Shown here in pieces: positions 17,815 to 27,208 of a stretch of DNA of 64,000 nucleotides. The notes below the pieces were generated by a model. It was not told the DNA's origin. It did not search any database and saw nothing but the letters and a program-made list of their open reading frames with translations. Within the stretch, counting starts at the first letter, position 1; each line of letters opens with the position of its first letter. Origin of the DNA: Sphingopyxis sp. Root154 (GTDB lineage: Bacteria; Pseudomonadota; Alphaproteobacteria; Sphingomonadales; Sphingomonadaceae). The stretch spans positions 660,618 through 724,617 of the forward strand of contig NZ_LMGI01000003.1 in assembly GCF_001427105.1 (NCBI RefSeq), in the 5' to 3' direction. The position numbers were made by a program, and so were the translations under genes.

Positions 17815-18615
17815 CTAAGCCTCTTCGAGAGGCTCGACAGGCGCCTCTTCGGCGCCTGTTTTGCGTCGGCGCTGGGTGAACCAGATCGCGAGCAAAGACA
17901 TTTCGTACAGGAACACAAGCGGCACCGCGAGCAACAGCTGGCTCAGGATATCGGGCGGCGTGAACACCGCGGCGATCGCAAAGGCGGCGACGATCATATA
18001 GCGCCGCGCCGAAACCAGTTGCTCGCGCGTCACCAGCCCCGACCGCTCGATCAGCATGAGCAGGATCGGCAGCAGGAAGGCGATGCCGAACGCCATGATG
18101 AACTGCATCGTGAAGCTAAGATAATTGCCGACCGAGGGAAGCGCTTCTTGCGTGATACCGCCGACATTGCCTTGGTATCCGAGCAGGAATTTGAGTGCGA
18201 TCGGGATGGTGATGAAATAGGCGAAGCTGGCGCCGATCGCGAAAAGAATCGGGGTGGCGAGCAGGAAAGGCAGCAGAGCGCGCTTCTCCTGCTTGAACAG
18301 GCCCGGCGCGACGAACTTCCACAGTTGGTTCGCGATCACCGGAAAGGCGATCATCATCGCCGCGAACAGCGCGACCTTGATCTCGACGAAAAACGCCTCG
18401 AACAGCTGGGTATAGATCAGCTTCCCCTGCCCCGCACGGACGAGCGGCTGGACGAGAATGCCGAAAATCGGCTTGGCATAATAAAGGCATATGCCAAAGG
18501 CGAGGCCGATCGCCAGCAGGGATTTCAGCAAGCGCGAACGCAGTTCGATCAGATGATCGAGCAGCGGCATCTTGCCGCCGGCACCATCCTCATCTGTGGC
18601 TATCTCTTCGGTCAC
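17815..18615 (-). CDS. tatC: Sec-independent protein translocase subunit TatC
   Basis: This 266-residue polytopic protein is the receptor for twin-arginine signal peptides. The N-terminal MPLLDHLIELRSRLLKSL is the conserved cytoplasmic segment that precedes span one, and six membrane spans follow. The conserved glutamate and the FELP-type loop region appear around KFVAPGLFKQEKRAL. It overlaps tatB by 4 nt and closes the tatABC set at the end of a long minus-strand run. Several products in the window carry Tat-type signals that it could export. Confidence 0.95.
   Translation of the reverse strand: MTEEIATDEDGAGGKMPLLDHLIELRSRLLKSLLAIGLAFGICLYYAKPIFGILVQPLVRAGQGKLIYTQLFEAFFVEIKVALFAAMMIAFPVIANQLWKFVAPGLFKQEKRALLPFLLATPILFAIGASFAYFITIPIALKFLLGYQGNVGGITQEALPSVGNYLSFTMQFIMAFGIAFLLPILLMLIERSGLVTREQLVSARRYMIVAAFAIAAVFTPPDILSQLLLAVPLVFLYEMSLLAIWFTQRRRKTGAEEAPVEPLEEA
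17818..17862 (+). terminator. Terminator for the entericidin-like gene inside the 3' end of tatC
   Basis: Two adjacent hairpins occur: AGCCTCT/AGAGGCT (17818-17834, 3 nt loop) and CAGGCGCC/GGCGCCTG (17838-17858, 5 nt loop). TTTT follows the second on the plus strand. The second has intrinsic-terminator form and lies 46 bp after the lipoprotein stop, embedded in the last codons of the convergent tatC. Confidence 0.65.
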
Positions 18616-19007
18616 GGCAGCGGGCCGTCCTTTGGCGGGATCGCGTGCGTTTCGGGCGGGTTGGCCGCCGCGGCCTCGTCAATCCCTGCTTCTGTCACGG
18701 GTTCGGTCGTCGCCGGTTCTGTCGATGCTGCATTCGAAGGTGTTGCCGGCGATGCGTTCACATCGTCGATGCGCGGGAATTCGCGCATGATCGCGTCATT
18801 CTGTTCGCGCCACTGCTTTTCGAGTTCTTCTAGTTCGGCTTCGCGCATCATCGTGTCGAGCCCGGAGCGGAAATGGCGCGCCATGCCGCGCGCTTTCGCC
18901 ATCCATTTGCCGACAAAGCGCATCGCCTTGGGCAGATCCTTGGGGCCGATAACCACCAAGGCCACCAACACGACGAGCAGCAACTCGGTCGGCGCGACGT
19001 CAAACAT
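18612..19007 (-). CDS. tatB: Sec-independent protein translocase subunit TatB
   Basis: This 131-residue protein has the short N-terminal membrane helix and hinge typical of TatB (VVLVALVVIGPKDLPKAMR, with Glu8 in the helix start and Gly-Pro at the hinge). An amphipathic helix follows, then a long acidic, Ala/Pro/Thr-rich disordered tail from about residue 80. It works with TatC in signal-peptide recognition. It lies between tatA and tatC with a 4 nt overlap with tatC. Confidence 0.94.
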   Translation of the reverse strand: MFDVAPTELLLVVLVALVVIGPKDLPKAMRFVGKWMAKARGMARHFRSGLDTMMREAELEELEKQWREQNDAIMREFPRIDDVNASPATPSNAASTEPATTEPVTEAGIDEAAAANPPETHAIPPKDGPLP

Positions 19008-19039
19008 GACCTAAAACTTTCCCCGCAGGCAGACGGCGA

Positions 19040-19276
19040 TCAGAGCTTGTCGTGCTCGGCAGTCGGGGTCGAAACCGGGGTGACATCGGGCGCGCGCTGG
19101 CCCTCGATATGCTTGGGTGCGGGCGTCGTCGGCGCGTCGTCTTCCGACATGCCCTTCTTGAAGCTTTTGATACCCTTGGCGACGTCGCCCATCATGTCCG
19201 AAAAACGGCCCTTGCCGAACAGCAGCAGGACGAGAATCCCGACCACGAGCCAGTGCCAGATGCTGAAGCTACCCAT
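19040..19276 (-). CDS. tatA: Sec-independent protein translocase subunit TatA
   Basis: This 78-residue pore-forming Tat subunit has one membrane helix ([14 protein letters not shown]), the invariant Phe20-Gly21 hinge, and an amphipathic helix [18 protein letters not shown] polar tail completes it. AAGGAG precedes the start. It is the first of the tatABC trio and lies 25 bp after scpB. Confidence 0.95.
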   Translation of the reverse strand: MGSFSIWHWLVVGILVLLLFGKGRFSDMMGDVAKGIKSFKKGMSEDDAPTTPAPKHIEGQRAPDVTPVSTPTAEHDKL

Positions 19277-19301
19277 CTCAAATTCTCCTTGAGGCCGCTA
19301 T

Positions 19302-19895
19302 CTAGGCTTCCTCGCCGTCTTTTACTAGGTCCAGATCGCCCATCGCTTCCTCGAAAGCGAGATCGACCGGGTCGAGCAGACCCGCCGCACGCAAATCCTC
19401 GATTCCCGGCAGGTCCTTGCGGCTCGTGAGGCCGAAATGTTGCAGGAACGCGTCGGTCGTCTTGTAAATCAGCGGCCGCCCAGGCACCTCGCGCCGTCCA
19501 GCGGGCGCGACCCATTCGGCCTCCATCAGCACGTCGAGCGTGCCCTTCGATGTCTGAACGCCGCGGATAGCCTCGATTTCCGCGCGGCTGACGGGCTCAT
19601 GATAGGCGACGATAGCGAGCACTTCAGCCGCCGCGCGCGACAGCTTGCGCGGATCGTCGCGTTCGCGGCGAAGCAGGTGCGCCAGATCGGCGGGCGTCTG
19701 GAAATGCCAGTGCCCGCCGCGTTCGACGAGTTCGATCCCGCTTCCCGCATGGCGAGCGGCGATCGTCTGGATGATCGTGCGAACCTCGCCCGGCGTCATC
19801 TCGTCGCCCAGCCGCCCCGCAACCTGACGCGCGTCCAGCGGCGCGTCGCTGGCGAACAGCATGGCTTCTATCGCGCGTTCGAGATCGTCGATCAT
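19302..19895 (-). CDS. scpB: Segregation and condensation protein B
   Basis: This 197-residue kleisin-associated winged-helix protein forms the SMC-ScpA-ScpB condensin that organises the chromosome. The start of the protein (ERAIEAMLFASDAPLDARQVA) and the central IVAYHEPVSRAEIEAIRGV are diagnostic. It overlaps scpA by 4 nt, as is usual for the pair, so the subunits are likely made in proportion. The SMC gene is not in the window. Confidence 0.95.
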   Translation of the reverse strand: MIDDLERAIEAMLFASDAPLDARQVAGRLGDEMTPGEVRTIIQTIAARHAGSGIELVERGGHWHFQTPADLAHLLRRERDDPRKLSRAAAEVLAIVAYHEPVSRAEIEAIRGVQTSKGTLDVLMEAEWVAPAGRREVPGRPLIYKTTDAFLQHFGLTSRKDLPGIEDLRAAGLLDPVDLAFEEAMGDLDLVKDGEEA

Positions 19896-20665
19896 GCCCC
19901 GGATGCCTTCAGATAAAGAGGTTCGAACGCGCCATCCTGTTTCAGGTCAACGCGGCCCTGCCGCGCCAACTCGAGCGCGGCAACAAAACTCGACGCGATC
20001 GCCGAGCGGCGCAGCGGGCCGTCATAATCGGGCGGCAGGAAATCGGCCAACTCGGCCCAGTCGAGCTTTACGCCGAGCATTCGCTGGAGATGATGCAGCG
20101 CGGCGTCGAGCGTGATCACCGGGCGCCGCGACACCATATGGACGACAGGCTCGGAGCGCAGCTTGACCTGGCCATATGCCGAAAGAAGATCGTAAAGGCT
20201 GGCGTCCCAGCGCCGCACCTTGATGTCGCGCAGTCCCTCGGGCTTCGCACGCAGGAAGACGTCGCGGCCGACGCGGTCGCGCGCGAGCAGCCGCGCCGCG
20301 ACCTCGCGCATCGCCGCGAGCCGTTGCAGACGCAATTGCAGGCGCAGCGCCAGTTCGTCGGGCGACGGATCCTCGAGCGGGTCCTTGGGCAGCAGCAGCG
20401 CCGATTTAAGATAGGCGAGCCATGCCGCCATCACGAGATAATCGGCCGCGACCTCCAGCTTCAGTTCGCGCGCCTCGGCGATAAAGGTCAGATATTGCTC
20501 GACCAGCCCAAGGATCGAAATCTGCTTGAGATCGACCTTCTGGCTGCGCGCGAGCGTAAGCAAAAGATCGAGCGGGCCTTCCCAGCTTTCGAACGAAAGC
20601 TGCAAGGCATCGTCGCGCTCGGGCGCTGCCGGTACGATTTCAAAATCGAGCGGCAGTTCTTCCAT
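19892..20665 (-). CDS. scpA: Segregation and condensation protein A (kleisin)
   Basis: This 257-residue kleisin bridges the SMC heads. The family motif FEGPLDLLL-type appears here as WEGPLDLLLTLARSQKVDL (residues about 28-46), followed by YLVMAAWLAYLKSALLLP. The C-terminal winged helix lies at about 185-250. It is 6 bp downstream of nagZ and overlaps scpB, within the argS-to-tatC run. Confidence 0.95.
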   Translation of the reverse strand: MEELPLDFEIVPAAPERDDALQLSFESWEGPLDLLLTLARSQKVDLKQISILGLVEQYLTFIAEARELKLEVAADYLVMAAWLAYLKSALLLPKDPLEDPSPDELALRLQLRLQRLAAMREVAARLLARDRVGRDVFLRAKPEGLRDIKVRRWDASLYDLLSAYGQVKLRSEPVVHMVSRRPVITLDAALHHLQRMLGVKLDWAELADFLPPDYDGPLRRSAIASSFVAALELARQGRVDLKQDGAFEPLYLKASGA

Positions 20666-20671
20666 CGACGA

Positions 20672-21679
20672 TCAGGCCGTTGCCAGCAGCGCGTCGCGCT
20701 GGTCGACGAGCGTCGCGAACGCGCGCGCGTCGCTGTCACCCGAAATCCGGTCCATCGCGCCTTCGAGGCGCGCGCGCGACACAGTGCTGATCGGGTCGAG
20801 CGCGTTGGCGATGCCAACCATGTCGTCCATCTTCGCCCAGCAATTGAGCGCGATGTCGCACCCGGCGGCAATGGCGTCGGCGGCGCGCGACGGCACGTCG
20901 CCCGACAGGGCCTTCATGTCGAGATCGTCGGTCATCAGCAGGCCGTGAAAGCCGATCCGCTGGCGGATGACGCTGTCGATGACGATCGGCGACAGCGTTG
21001 CGGGCCGGTCGGGATCCCACGCTTCGAAGATGACGTGGCAGGTCATCGCCATCGCCGCATCGCGGAGCGCCGCAAAGGGCGCGAGATCGGTCTGAAGATC
21101 GCGGTCGGGGGCGGCGACGGTCGGCAAGGCTTCATGCGTATCTAGCAGCGCGCGGCCATGGCCCGGGATATGTTTGACGATGCCAACGACGCCGCCGGCC
21201 TGCAGGCCGCCCAGGATCGCGCGGCCGAGCGCGGCAACGCGCATCGGCTCGCTGCCGAGCGCGCGGTCGCCGATGACGTCGCTCGCGCCCGGCTGACGCA
21301 CATCGAGCAGCGGCAGACAGTCGACGGTGATGCCGACCTCGGACAGCATGGCGGCTAGCGCCATCGCGTTCAGCCGCGCGGCCTCGATCGCGCTCGCGGG
21401 CGCACGGTCGTACAGCGCATCGAACGCCGCACCGCTCGGAAAAAGTGGCCATTCGGGCGACCGCATGCGCGCAACGCGCCCGCCTTCCTGATCGATCAGG
21501 ATCGGCAAATTGGTACGCCCGTCGAGATCGCGCAGCTCATCGGTCAGCCTCCGCAGCTGTTCGCGGTTTTCGATGTTGCGGCCGAACAGGATATAGCCCG
21601 CGGGATCGCTGTCGCGAAAGAAGGCGCGCTCGTCGTCGGTGAGGGTCAGGCCCGACAGGCCAAAAATTGCCGGTATCAT
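20672..21679 (-). CDS. nagZ: Beta-N-acetylhexosaminidase NagZ
   Basis: This 335-residue glycoside hydrolase family 3 enzyme removes N-acetylglucosamine from anhydromuropeptides in peptidoglycan recycling and so influences AmpC-type beta-lactamase signalling. Catalytic features are visible: the KHIPGHG loop with Lys169-His170, the Asp180/His182 dyad in LLDTHEALP, and the nucleophile region LMTDDLDM (Asp251 or Asp252). IDQEGGRVARM near residue 63 binds sugar. There is no signal peptide, as expected for a cytoplasmic enzyme. It lies between the SPOR gene and scpA. Confidence 0.95.
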   Translation of the reverse strand: MIPAIFGLSGLTLTDDERAFFRDSDPAGYILFGRNIENREQLRRLTDELRDLDGRTNLPILIDQEGGRVARMRSPEWPLFPSGAAFDALYDRAPASAIEAARLNAMALAAMLSEVGITVDCLPLLDVRQPGASDVIGDRALGSEPMRVAALGRAILGGLQAGGVVGIVKHIPGHGRALLDTHEALPTVAAPDRDLQTDLAPFAALRDAAMAMTCHVIFEAWDPDRPATLSPIVIDSVIRQRIGFHGLLMTDDLDMKALSGDVPSRAADAIAAGCDIALNCWAKMDDMVGIANALDPISTVSRARLEGAMDRISGDSDARAFATLVDQRDALLATA

Positions 21680-21786
21680 CGTCCATCAAACTCCATCGAT
21701 CGCCGCCCCCTCAAGCGATGACCAAGCTGTAACCATGCCATAGCGGCACGATTGCACCAACGGAGTCTGCGGCCAAGCGGGCCGAA

Positions 21787-22557
21787 TCAGCGAACGACGA
21801 CGCAATTTTCACCGGCAACGCGCAATTTTTCGCACAAATTCTTGGCATTGGCGGCTGTTCCTGCCGACACGCGCAGCCGGTAAACGGTGCCGTCGCCGAC
21901 TTTTGCGGGAGAAACCGATTTGTTGAGTTCCGCGAGATAGGCGAAGCGCTTCGACAGGTTCGTCCATGCCTTCGCCGCCGCGGCGTCGCTGCTGAACGCG
22001 CCGAGCTGGATCATCGGAGAACCCGGCGCAGGCGCGGCTTTGGCTGGAGCGTCAGCGGTCTTCACCGGCGCGGCAGCTTGCTTGGCCTTGTCCGCCGGCA
22101 CCGTCTTGGTGGCAGCGGCTTTCGTTGCGGCCGCCTTGTCCGCTGCGACTTTCTTTACCGCCGCTTCGCGTTCCTGGGGCGTTACCGCGGGTTCTTCGGG
22201 CATGCGCGTCGGATCGACACGACCCGCGGGTTCGGCGCCTTCGCTGGCGGAGAAGCTGGCATCGCCTTCCCCCTCGAATGCCTTGGCACCGTCATTCTTG
22301 GGCACGACCTTATAGTCGCCCTCCTGCGCCGCGATCAGTTCGCCGTCGCTGCGCGTGCCGCCGTTCTGAACCCACCACAGACCGCCGAGGACGACGCCGA
22401 TCAGCAAGAGCCCGCCAAGAACCATCACGAGCAGGCGCGCGGGCGAAACCTCTCCATCTTCCTCGAACCCGTCGGCGGCTTCGAGCCAGGGCAGCCGATC
22501 CTCGTCTTCGAGACCGAGGCCTGCATCCCCCTGCTCTGCATTCTTGTCGCCCGCCAT
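21787..22557 (-). CDS. SPOR domain-containing membrane protein
   Basis: This 256-residue bitopic protein has an acidic cytoplasmic N-terminus, one membrane span (VMVLGGLLLIGVVLGGLWWV), a long Ala/Lys-rich periplasmic linker (about 115-178) and a C-terminal SPOR domain (about 178-256, MIQLGAFSSDAAAAKAW). SPOR domains bind denuded glycan strands at the division septum. Its ATG overlaps the argS stop, and nagZ follows, so cell-wall genes are cotranscribed here. This gene order is common in alphaproteobacteria. Confidence 0.92.
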   Translation of the reverse strand: MAGDKNAEQGDAGLGLEDEDRLPWLEAADGFEEDGEVSPARLLVMVLGGLLLIGVVLGGLWWVQNGGTRSDGELIAAQEGDYKVVPKNDGAKAFEGEGDASFSASEGAEPAGRVDPTRMPEEPAVTPQEREAAVKKVAADKAAATKAAATKTVPADKAKQAAAPVKTADAPAKAAPAPGSPMIQLGAFSSDAAAAKAWTNLSKRFAYLAELNKSVSPAKVGDGTVYRLRVSAGTAANAKNLCEKLRVAGENCVVVR

Positions 22558-24284
22558 CAGTTCATCTCCTCGAGCGCCTCTACCCCCATCAGGGACAGCC
22601 CGTTACGGATGACTTGCCCGATTCCGTCGGCCAAATAAAGGCGCGTCGCGGTCAATTCGGGGTCATTGTCGAGAACGATGCGCAAACCCGGGTCGTCGTT
22701 GCCGAGATTGTACCAGGCGTGGAACGCCGCGGCGACGTCGGCGAGGTAAAAGGCAATCCGGTGCGGTTCACGCGCCGAGGCGGCGGCTTCGACGATCCGC
22801 GGGAATTGCGCGAGCAGTTTTACCAGCCCCAATTCATGCGCATTGAGGCGCCCGGGCGCGGGTGAAGGCAACACGATCCCCGCATCCGCGGCCTTTTTGC
22901 GCAGCCGCGAAATTCGGGCATTGGCATATTGCAGATACCAGACGGGGTTGTCGCGCGACGCCTCGACGACCTTGGCGAAGTCGAAATCCATCTGCGCGTC
23001 GGCCTTGCGCGTCAGCATCGTGAAGCGCACCGCATCCTTGCCAACCTCGTCGACAACATCGGCGAGCGTGACAAAGTTGCCCGCACGCTTCGACATTTTG
23101 AACGGCTCGCCATTTTTGAGCAGCCGCACCATCTGCACCAGTTTGACGTCGAAACGCGTCTTGCCGCCGGTAAGCGCCGCAACCGCGGCCTTGATCCGCT
23201 TGACCGTCCCGGCGTGATCGGCACCCCAGATGTCGATCAGTTCGTCGGCATTCTGGCTCTTCTGGAAATGATAAGCGAGGTCGGCGCCGAAATAGGTCCA
23301 GCTGCCGTCCGACTTCTTGATCGGACGATCCTGGTCGTCGCCGAACTGCGTCGAGCGGAACAGCGGCAGTTCGACCGGCTCCCAATCCTCGGGCGTCTCG
23401 CCCTTCGGCGCCTCGAGCTGGCCGTCATAGACCAGATCATGCTCGCGCAGCCATTTTTCGGCGGCGGCGGGTTTACCCTCGGCCTGCAATTCGGCTTCCG
23501 ACGAGAAAAGATCGTGATGGATGCCGAGCTTGGCGAGGTCGGCGCGGATCATGTCCATCATCGCGCTGACCGCCTCGGCACGGAACAGGCCGAGCCACGC
23601 GCTTTCGGGGGCGCCGACGAAGCGGTCGCCATATTCGACGGCGAGCTTGCCCGCGATCGGCATCAGATAGTCGCCCGGATACAGCCCCTCGGGGATCGCG
23701 CCGACGTCCTCGCCGAGCGCTTCGCGATAACGCATATGCACCGAGCGCGCGAGCACATCGACCTGCGCGCCGGCGTCGTTGACATAATATTCGCGGATCA
23801 CCTTGTGCCCCGCATATTCGAGCAGCGCCGCGAGCGCATCGCCGACGACCGCGCCGCGGCAATGGCCGACGTGCATCGGGCCGGTCGGGTTCGCCGAGAC
23901 ATATTCGACATTGACGCGCCGTCCCTGCCCCATCGTCGAACGCCCATAGTCGCCGCCCTCGCCGAAGATCAGCGCGAGTTCGTCGCGCCAGCTGTCACCG
24001 ACGAGGCGCAAGTTGATGAAGCCGGGGCCGGCGACGCTCGCCTCGGTCACTTCATCGAGCGCTCCGAGTTCGGCGACGAGCAGGTCGGCGAGCGCGCGCG
24101 GGTTCATCCCCGCGGGCTTGGCGAGCACCATCGCGGCGTTGGTCGCAACGTCGCCATGCGCGGGATCGCGCGGCGGCTCGACGCTGATCGCGCCGCGGTC
24201 GAGGCCGCCCGGCAGGGCACCGCGGGCGGCAAGCGCATCGAGCGCGGCGCCGATATGGTCGGAAAAGCGGCTGAACAGGGTCAC
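22557..24284 (-). CDS. argS: Arginyl-tRNA synthetase
   Basis: This 575-residue class I synthetase has the HIGH motif as HVGH (138-141) in SANPTGPMHVGH and KMSKR at 396-400. The N-terminal additional domain and the C-terminal DALR anticodon-binding domain (MGVEALEEMN end) are complete. It charges tRNA-Arg in the cytoplasm. It is the first gene of the run that continues through the SPOR gene, nagZ, scpA, scpB and tatABC. Confidence 0.97.
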   Translation of the reverse strand: MTLFSRFSDHIGAALDALAARGALPGGLDRGAISVEPPRDPAHGDVATNAAMVLAKPAGMNPRALADLLVAELGALDEVTEASVAGPGFINLRLVGDSWRDELALIFGEGGDYGRSTMGQGRRVNVEYVSANPTGPMHVGHCRGAVVGDALAALLEYAGHKVIREYYVNDAGAQVDVLARSVHMRYREALGEDVGAIPEGLYPGDYLMPIAGKLAVEYGDRFVGAPESAWLGLFRAEAVSAMMDMIRADLAKLGIHHDLFSSEAELQAEGKPAAAEKWLREHDLVYDGQLEAPKGETPEDWEPVELPLFRSTQFGDDQDRPIKKSDGSWTYFGADLAYHFQKSQNADELIDIWGADHAGTVKRIKAAVAALTGGKTRFDVKLVQMVRLLKNGEPFKMSKRAGNFVTLADVVDEVGKDAVRFTMLTRKADAQMDFDFAKVVEASRDNPVWYLQYANARISRLRKKAADAGIVLPSPAPGRLNAHELGLVKLLAQFPRIVEAAASAREPHRIAFYLADVAAAFHAWYNLGNDDPGLRIVLDNDPELTATRLYLADGIGQVIRNGLSLMGVEALEEMN

Positions 24285-24351
24285 GGGGCTGGCCTATCTT
24301 CGATCAGGAAAGTCTTGCGCGCGCCCTATAACAGCTGGGCGGGCGCGAAAA

Positions 24352-24380
24352 GCCCCGCGTCGCCAATCGGCGCGCGGGGC
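24352..24380 (-). terminator. Terminator of the unrecognised lipoprotein gene
   Basis: GCCCCGCG (24352-24359) pairs with CGCGGGGC (24373-24380), and an inner CGCC/GGCG pair closes on a 4 nt loop, leaving a single bulged T. On the minus strand it is followed by CTTTTC. It lies 38 bp beyond the lipoprotein stop and upstream of argS. Confidence 0.65.
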
Positions 24381-24417
24381 GAAACTAAGCGAACGGCACC
24401 GTAGCGCCGCCGCGGTC

Positions 24418-25089
24418 CTATCGTCGAACGTTATATTCGAGCTGTTCCTGCGTCAGCTGGAAGCCAACGAGCAGCTCAAAGCTCGCGCGCTGGACCGCGG
24501 CACGCACTTCGGGCTGGCTCAGCGGATCGATCGCGGCGTCCTGGTCGCCCGCCTTGCGTTTGCGGGTGATGCGTTCCTGGATATCGGCGGGCAGCGTCGC
24601 CGCGGCGCGATCGACATAGGCCGACGCCTGCGCACGGCCGGTGCCGCGCACCTGCCCCTCGGCAAATGTCACCGCGACATTGCCCAGCCGCTTGGCGACG
24701 ACCGCGGTCCCGCCCTGCAGCACGGTGGCATAATAGGGCAAGGTCACGGTGCGAGCGGGTCCAGCGTCGCGGCGCGTCGCGACCACGTCGAAGCTCGCGA
24801 GCTGGTAAACCTTTTCCGCAGCGTCGTTGCAAACCGGCACCACATTGGTGATCGCGGCGACGACATCGACAGCACGCGCATCGCGGCTCGTCGCGGGGTC
24901 GAACAGCGTGATGTCGCCGGTGTGCAGCGGAACGGCCACTGCCGGGCAGGCGCTGCGCGTCGAGGTGATGCCAACGCCGCCGGCGAGGTCGATTTCATTG
25001 TCCTTCGCGCAGCCCGCCACCGTCACCATGGCTGCCGTGCCGCACAGCACGGTCAGAAACTTACGGGACGGAAACGAAATGGACATCAT
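24418..25089 (-). CDS. Lipoprotein of unknown function
   Basis: This 223-residue protein has a signal peptide ending in the lipobox TVAGC, so it is probably anchored in the envelope. Two adjacent ATGs (25089 and 25086) could start it; GGAAAG lies about 10 nt upstream. The body has two further Cys residues (STRSACPAV and VPVCNDA), which may form a disulfide, and a basic, helical C-terminus with ERITRKRKAGDQ. I do not recognise a family. It is separated from argS by a terminator and divergent from ispH. Confidence 0.75.
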   Translation of the reverse strand: MMSISFPSRKFLTVLCGTAAMVTVAGCAKDNEIDLAGGVGITSTRSACPAVAVPLHTGDITLFDPATSRDARAVDVVAAITNVVPVCNDAAEKVYQLASFDVVATRRDAGPARTVTLPYYATVLQGGTAVVAKRLGNVAVTFAEGQVRGTGRAQASAYVDRAAATLPADIQERITRKRKAGDQDAAIDPLSQPEVRAAVQRASFELLVGFQLTQEQLEYNVRR

Positions 25090-25265
25090 GATAAACGGGC
25101 TTTCCAAACAGGCGCTTTGACAGGCATCGGGACAGTTGATCCCGCTTCATGCGCGCCGCTTCTTATCGGTGCGATGAACGCGGCGCAACAAAGAGAAGAA
25201 CAATGCGTAAGGGGGGACGAAGCGGCTTTACCCCGGATGGCTTGCTGCGCTAGAGCGCGCGCATC

Positions 25266-26246
25266 ATGAACGCTCCCCATCCGATGACGCAAGCTGAAGG
25301 CAGCGAAGCGGCAGAACTCAAGGTTTTGATCGCGGCACCGCGTGGTTTCTGCGCCGGGGTCGATCGCGCGATCCGCATCGTCGAACTGGCGCTGCAGAAA
25401 TATGGCGCGCCGGTCTATGTGCGGCATGAAATCGTCCACAACCGCTATGTCGTCGACTCGCTGAAGGCGCAGGGCGCGATTTTCGTCGAATCGCTCGACC
25501 AGGTTCCCGATGGCGTGCCCGTGGTGTTCAGCGCGCACGGGGTGCCCAAGGCGGTGCCGGCGAAAGCCGAAATGCGCGGGCTCGACTATATCGACGCCAC
25601 CTGCCCGCTGGTATCGAAAGTGCATCGCCAGGCCGAGCGCGCGCACGAAACGGGGCGCCATATTGTCTTTGTGGGCCACGCCGGCCACCCCGAGGTCATC
25701 GGGACGCTGGGTCAATTGCCCGAGGGCGCGATGACGCTGGTCGAATCGGTCGACGACGTCGCAGCGCTGTCGCCGCCCGATCCCGAAATGCTGTCGTTCC
25801 TGACACAGACGACATTGTCGGTCGACGATACGCGCGACATTATCACGGCGCTCCAGCATCGTTTTCCGGCGATTACCGGACCGCGCGGCGAAGATATTTG
25901 TTACGCGACGTCGAACCGGCAGGATGCTGTGAAGGCGATCGCGGGGCAGTGCGATCGCATGATCGTGATCGGCGCGCCCAACAGTTCGAACAGCCTGCGT
26001 CTTGTCGAAGTGGCCGAACGGCTCGGAACGCCCGCGCATCTCGTCCAGCGCGGAACCGACGTCGATCCGGCATGGCTGGAGAATATCGCCACGCTCGGCA
26101 TCACCGCTGGCGCGAGCGCTCCGGAAACATTGGTTCGTGAAGTGATCGACGCCGTGGCTTCGATCCGTCCGGTCGTCGAAGAGGTGGTGGTCACCGCCGA
26201 AGAGAATATGGTGTTCAAGCTGCCGCGCGGGCTCGAAGCAGCCTGA
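25266..26246 (+). CDS. ispH: 4-hydroxy-3-methylbut-2-enyl diphosphate reductase
   Basis: This 326-residue iron-sulfur enzyme catalyses the last step of the MEP pathway, forming IPP and DMAPP. The three cluster cysteines are Cys29 (PRGFCAGV), Cys113 (IDATCPLV) and Cys212 ([11 protein letters not shown]). The catalytic region around [12 protein letters not shown] is present. No clear ribosome site precedes ATG 25266; an alternative ATG at 25284 is equally weak. Its stop overlaps the ATG of thrB by one base. Confidence 0.96.
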   Translation: MNAPHPMTQAEGSEAAELKVLIAAPRGFCAGVDRAIRIVELALQKYGAPVYVRHEIVHNRYVVDSLKAQGAIFVESLDQVPDGVPVVFSAHGVPKAVPAKAEMRGLDYIDATCPLVSKVHRQAERAHETGRHIVFVGHAGHPEVIGTLGQLPEGAMTLVESVDDVAALSPPDPEMLSFLTQTTLSVDDTRDIITALQHRFPAITGPRGEDICYATSNRQDAVKAIAGQCDRMIVIGAPNSSNSLRLVEVAERLGTPAHLVQRGTDVDPAWLENIATLGITAGASAPETLVREVIDAVASIRPVVEEVVVTAEENMVFKLPRGLEAA

Positions 26247-27208
26247 TGGCGGTCTATACGCACGTCGAGCCCGACGATCTTGCCACCCTCGTCGCCCGAT
26301 ACGACATCGGCACCGTCGTGTCGTGCAAGGGCATTGCCGAGGGCGTCGAGAACAGCAACTTCCTGCTCGAAACGACGGGCGGCCGCTTCATCCTGACGCT
26401 GTATGAAAAGCGGGTCAGCGAAGGCGACCTGCCCTTCTTTGTCGATCTGCTGGGCCATCTCGCCAGCCAGAACTGTCCGGTCCCGGCGATGATCCGCGAC
26501 CGGAACGGCGTCGCGATCCAGCAGATCTCGGGCCGCGCGGCGTGCGTCATCCAGTTCCTGGCCGGCATTTCGCTGACCCAGCCCACCCCGGCCCAGTGCG
26601 AAGCGACGGGCGCCGCGCTCGGCGCGATGCACCGCGCGCTCGAAGGCTATACGGGTGCGCGCGCGAACAGCATGGGTCACGCGCATTGGCGCGCCGTTGC
26701 CGAAGCGACCGGCGACCTTGACGCGGTGTTGCCGGGACTTCAGTCGACCGTCGACCAGGAACTGGCTTACCTCGATGCCCATTGGCCCAGTGACCTGCCC
26801 GCGCATGTCATCCACGCCGACCTGTTTCCCGACAATGTGCTGATGCTCGGCGACCGGGTCACCGGCCTCATCGACTTCTATTTCGCCGCGAGCGACTTCC
26901 GCGCCTATGATTTGGTCATCACACACGCGTCCTGGGCCTTTTCCGCCGACGGAAAGCATTGCGACCCTGCGCGGGCGGAAGCGCTGATGCGCGGCTATGC
27001 ACGCGAAATCGCGCTGTCGGACGCCGAAGTCGCCGCGCTGCCCCTGCTGGCGCGCGGGGCGTCGCTGCGCTTTCTTCTCACGCGCGCGCACGACTGGGTG
27101 CACACGCCCGCCGACGCGCTCGTCACGCGCAAGGATCCGTCGCCGTTCCTTGCCCGCTTGCAGCGCTATAGCGCCTCCGATGCCGCCAGCCTGTTCGCTG
27201 TCGGATGA
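26246..27208 (+). CDS. thrB: Homoserine kinase (ThrB type II, APH-like fold)
   Basis: This 320-residue kinase phosphorylates homoserine on the way to threonine. It belongs to the group with the aminoglycoside-phosphotransferase fold rather than the GHMP fold. The start [20 protein letters not shown] and the segment [12 protein letters not shown] are typical. The catalytic loop is [12 protein letters not shown] and the metal-binding Asp is in GLIDFYFA. It overlaps ispH at its start and rnhA at its end (4 nt), so the three are one transcript. Confidence 0.95.
   Translation: MAVYTHVEPDDLATLVARYDIGTVVSCKGIAEGVENSNFLLETTGGRFILTLYEKRVSEGDLPFFVDLLGHLASQNCPVPAMIRDRNGVAIQQISGRAACVIQFLAGISLTQPTPAQCEATGAALGAMHRALEGYTGARANSMGHAHWRAVAEATGDLDAVLPGLQSTVDQELAYLDAHWPSDLPAHVIHADLFPDNVLMLGDRVTGLIDFYFAASDFRAYDLVITHASWAFSADGKHCDPARAEALMRGYAREIALSDAEVAALPLLARGASLRFLLTRAHDWVHTPADALVTRKDPSPFLARLQRYSASDAASLFAVG

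Noticed and set aside
22929..24404. Plus-strand open frame of 491 codons over argS
   Set aside because: ArgS on the minus strand is complete with HIGH and KMSK motifs. The plus-strand product is shadow sequence.
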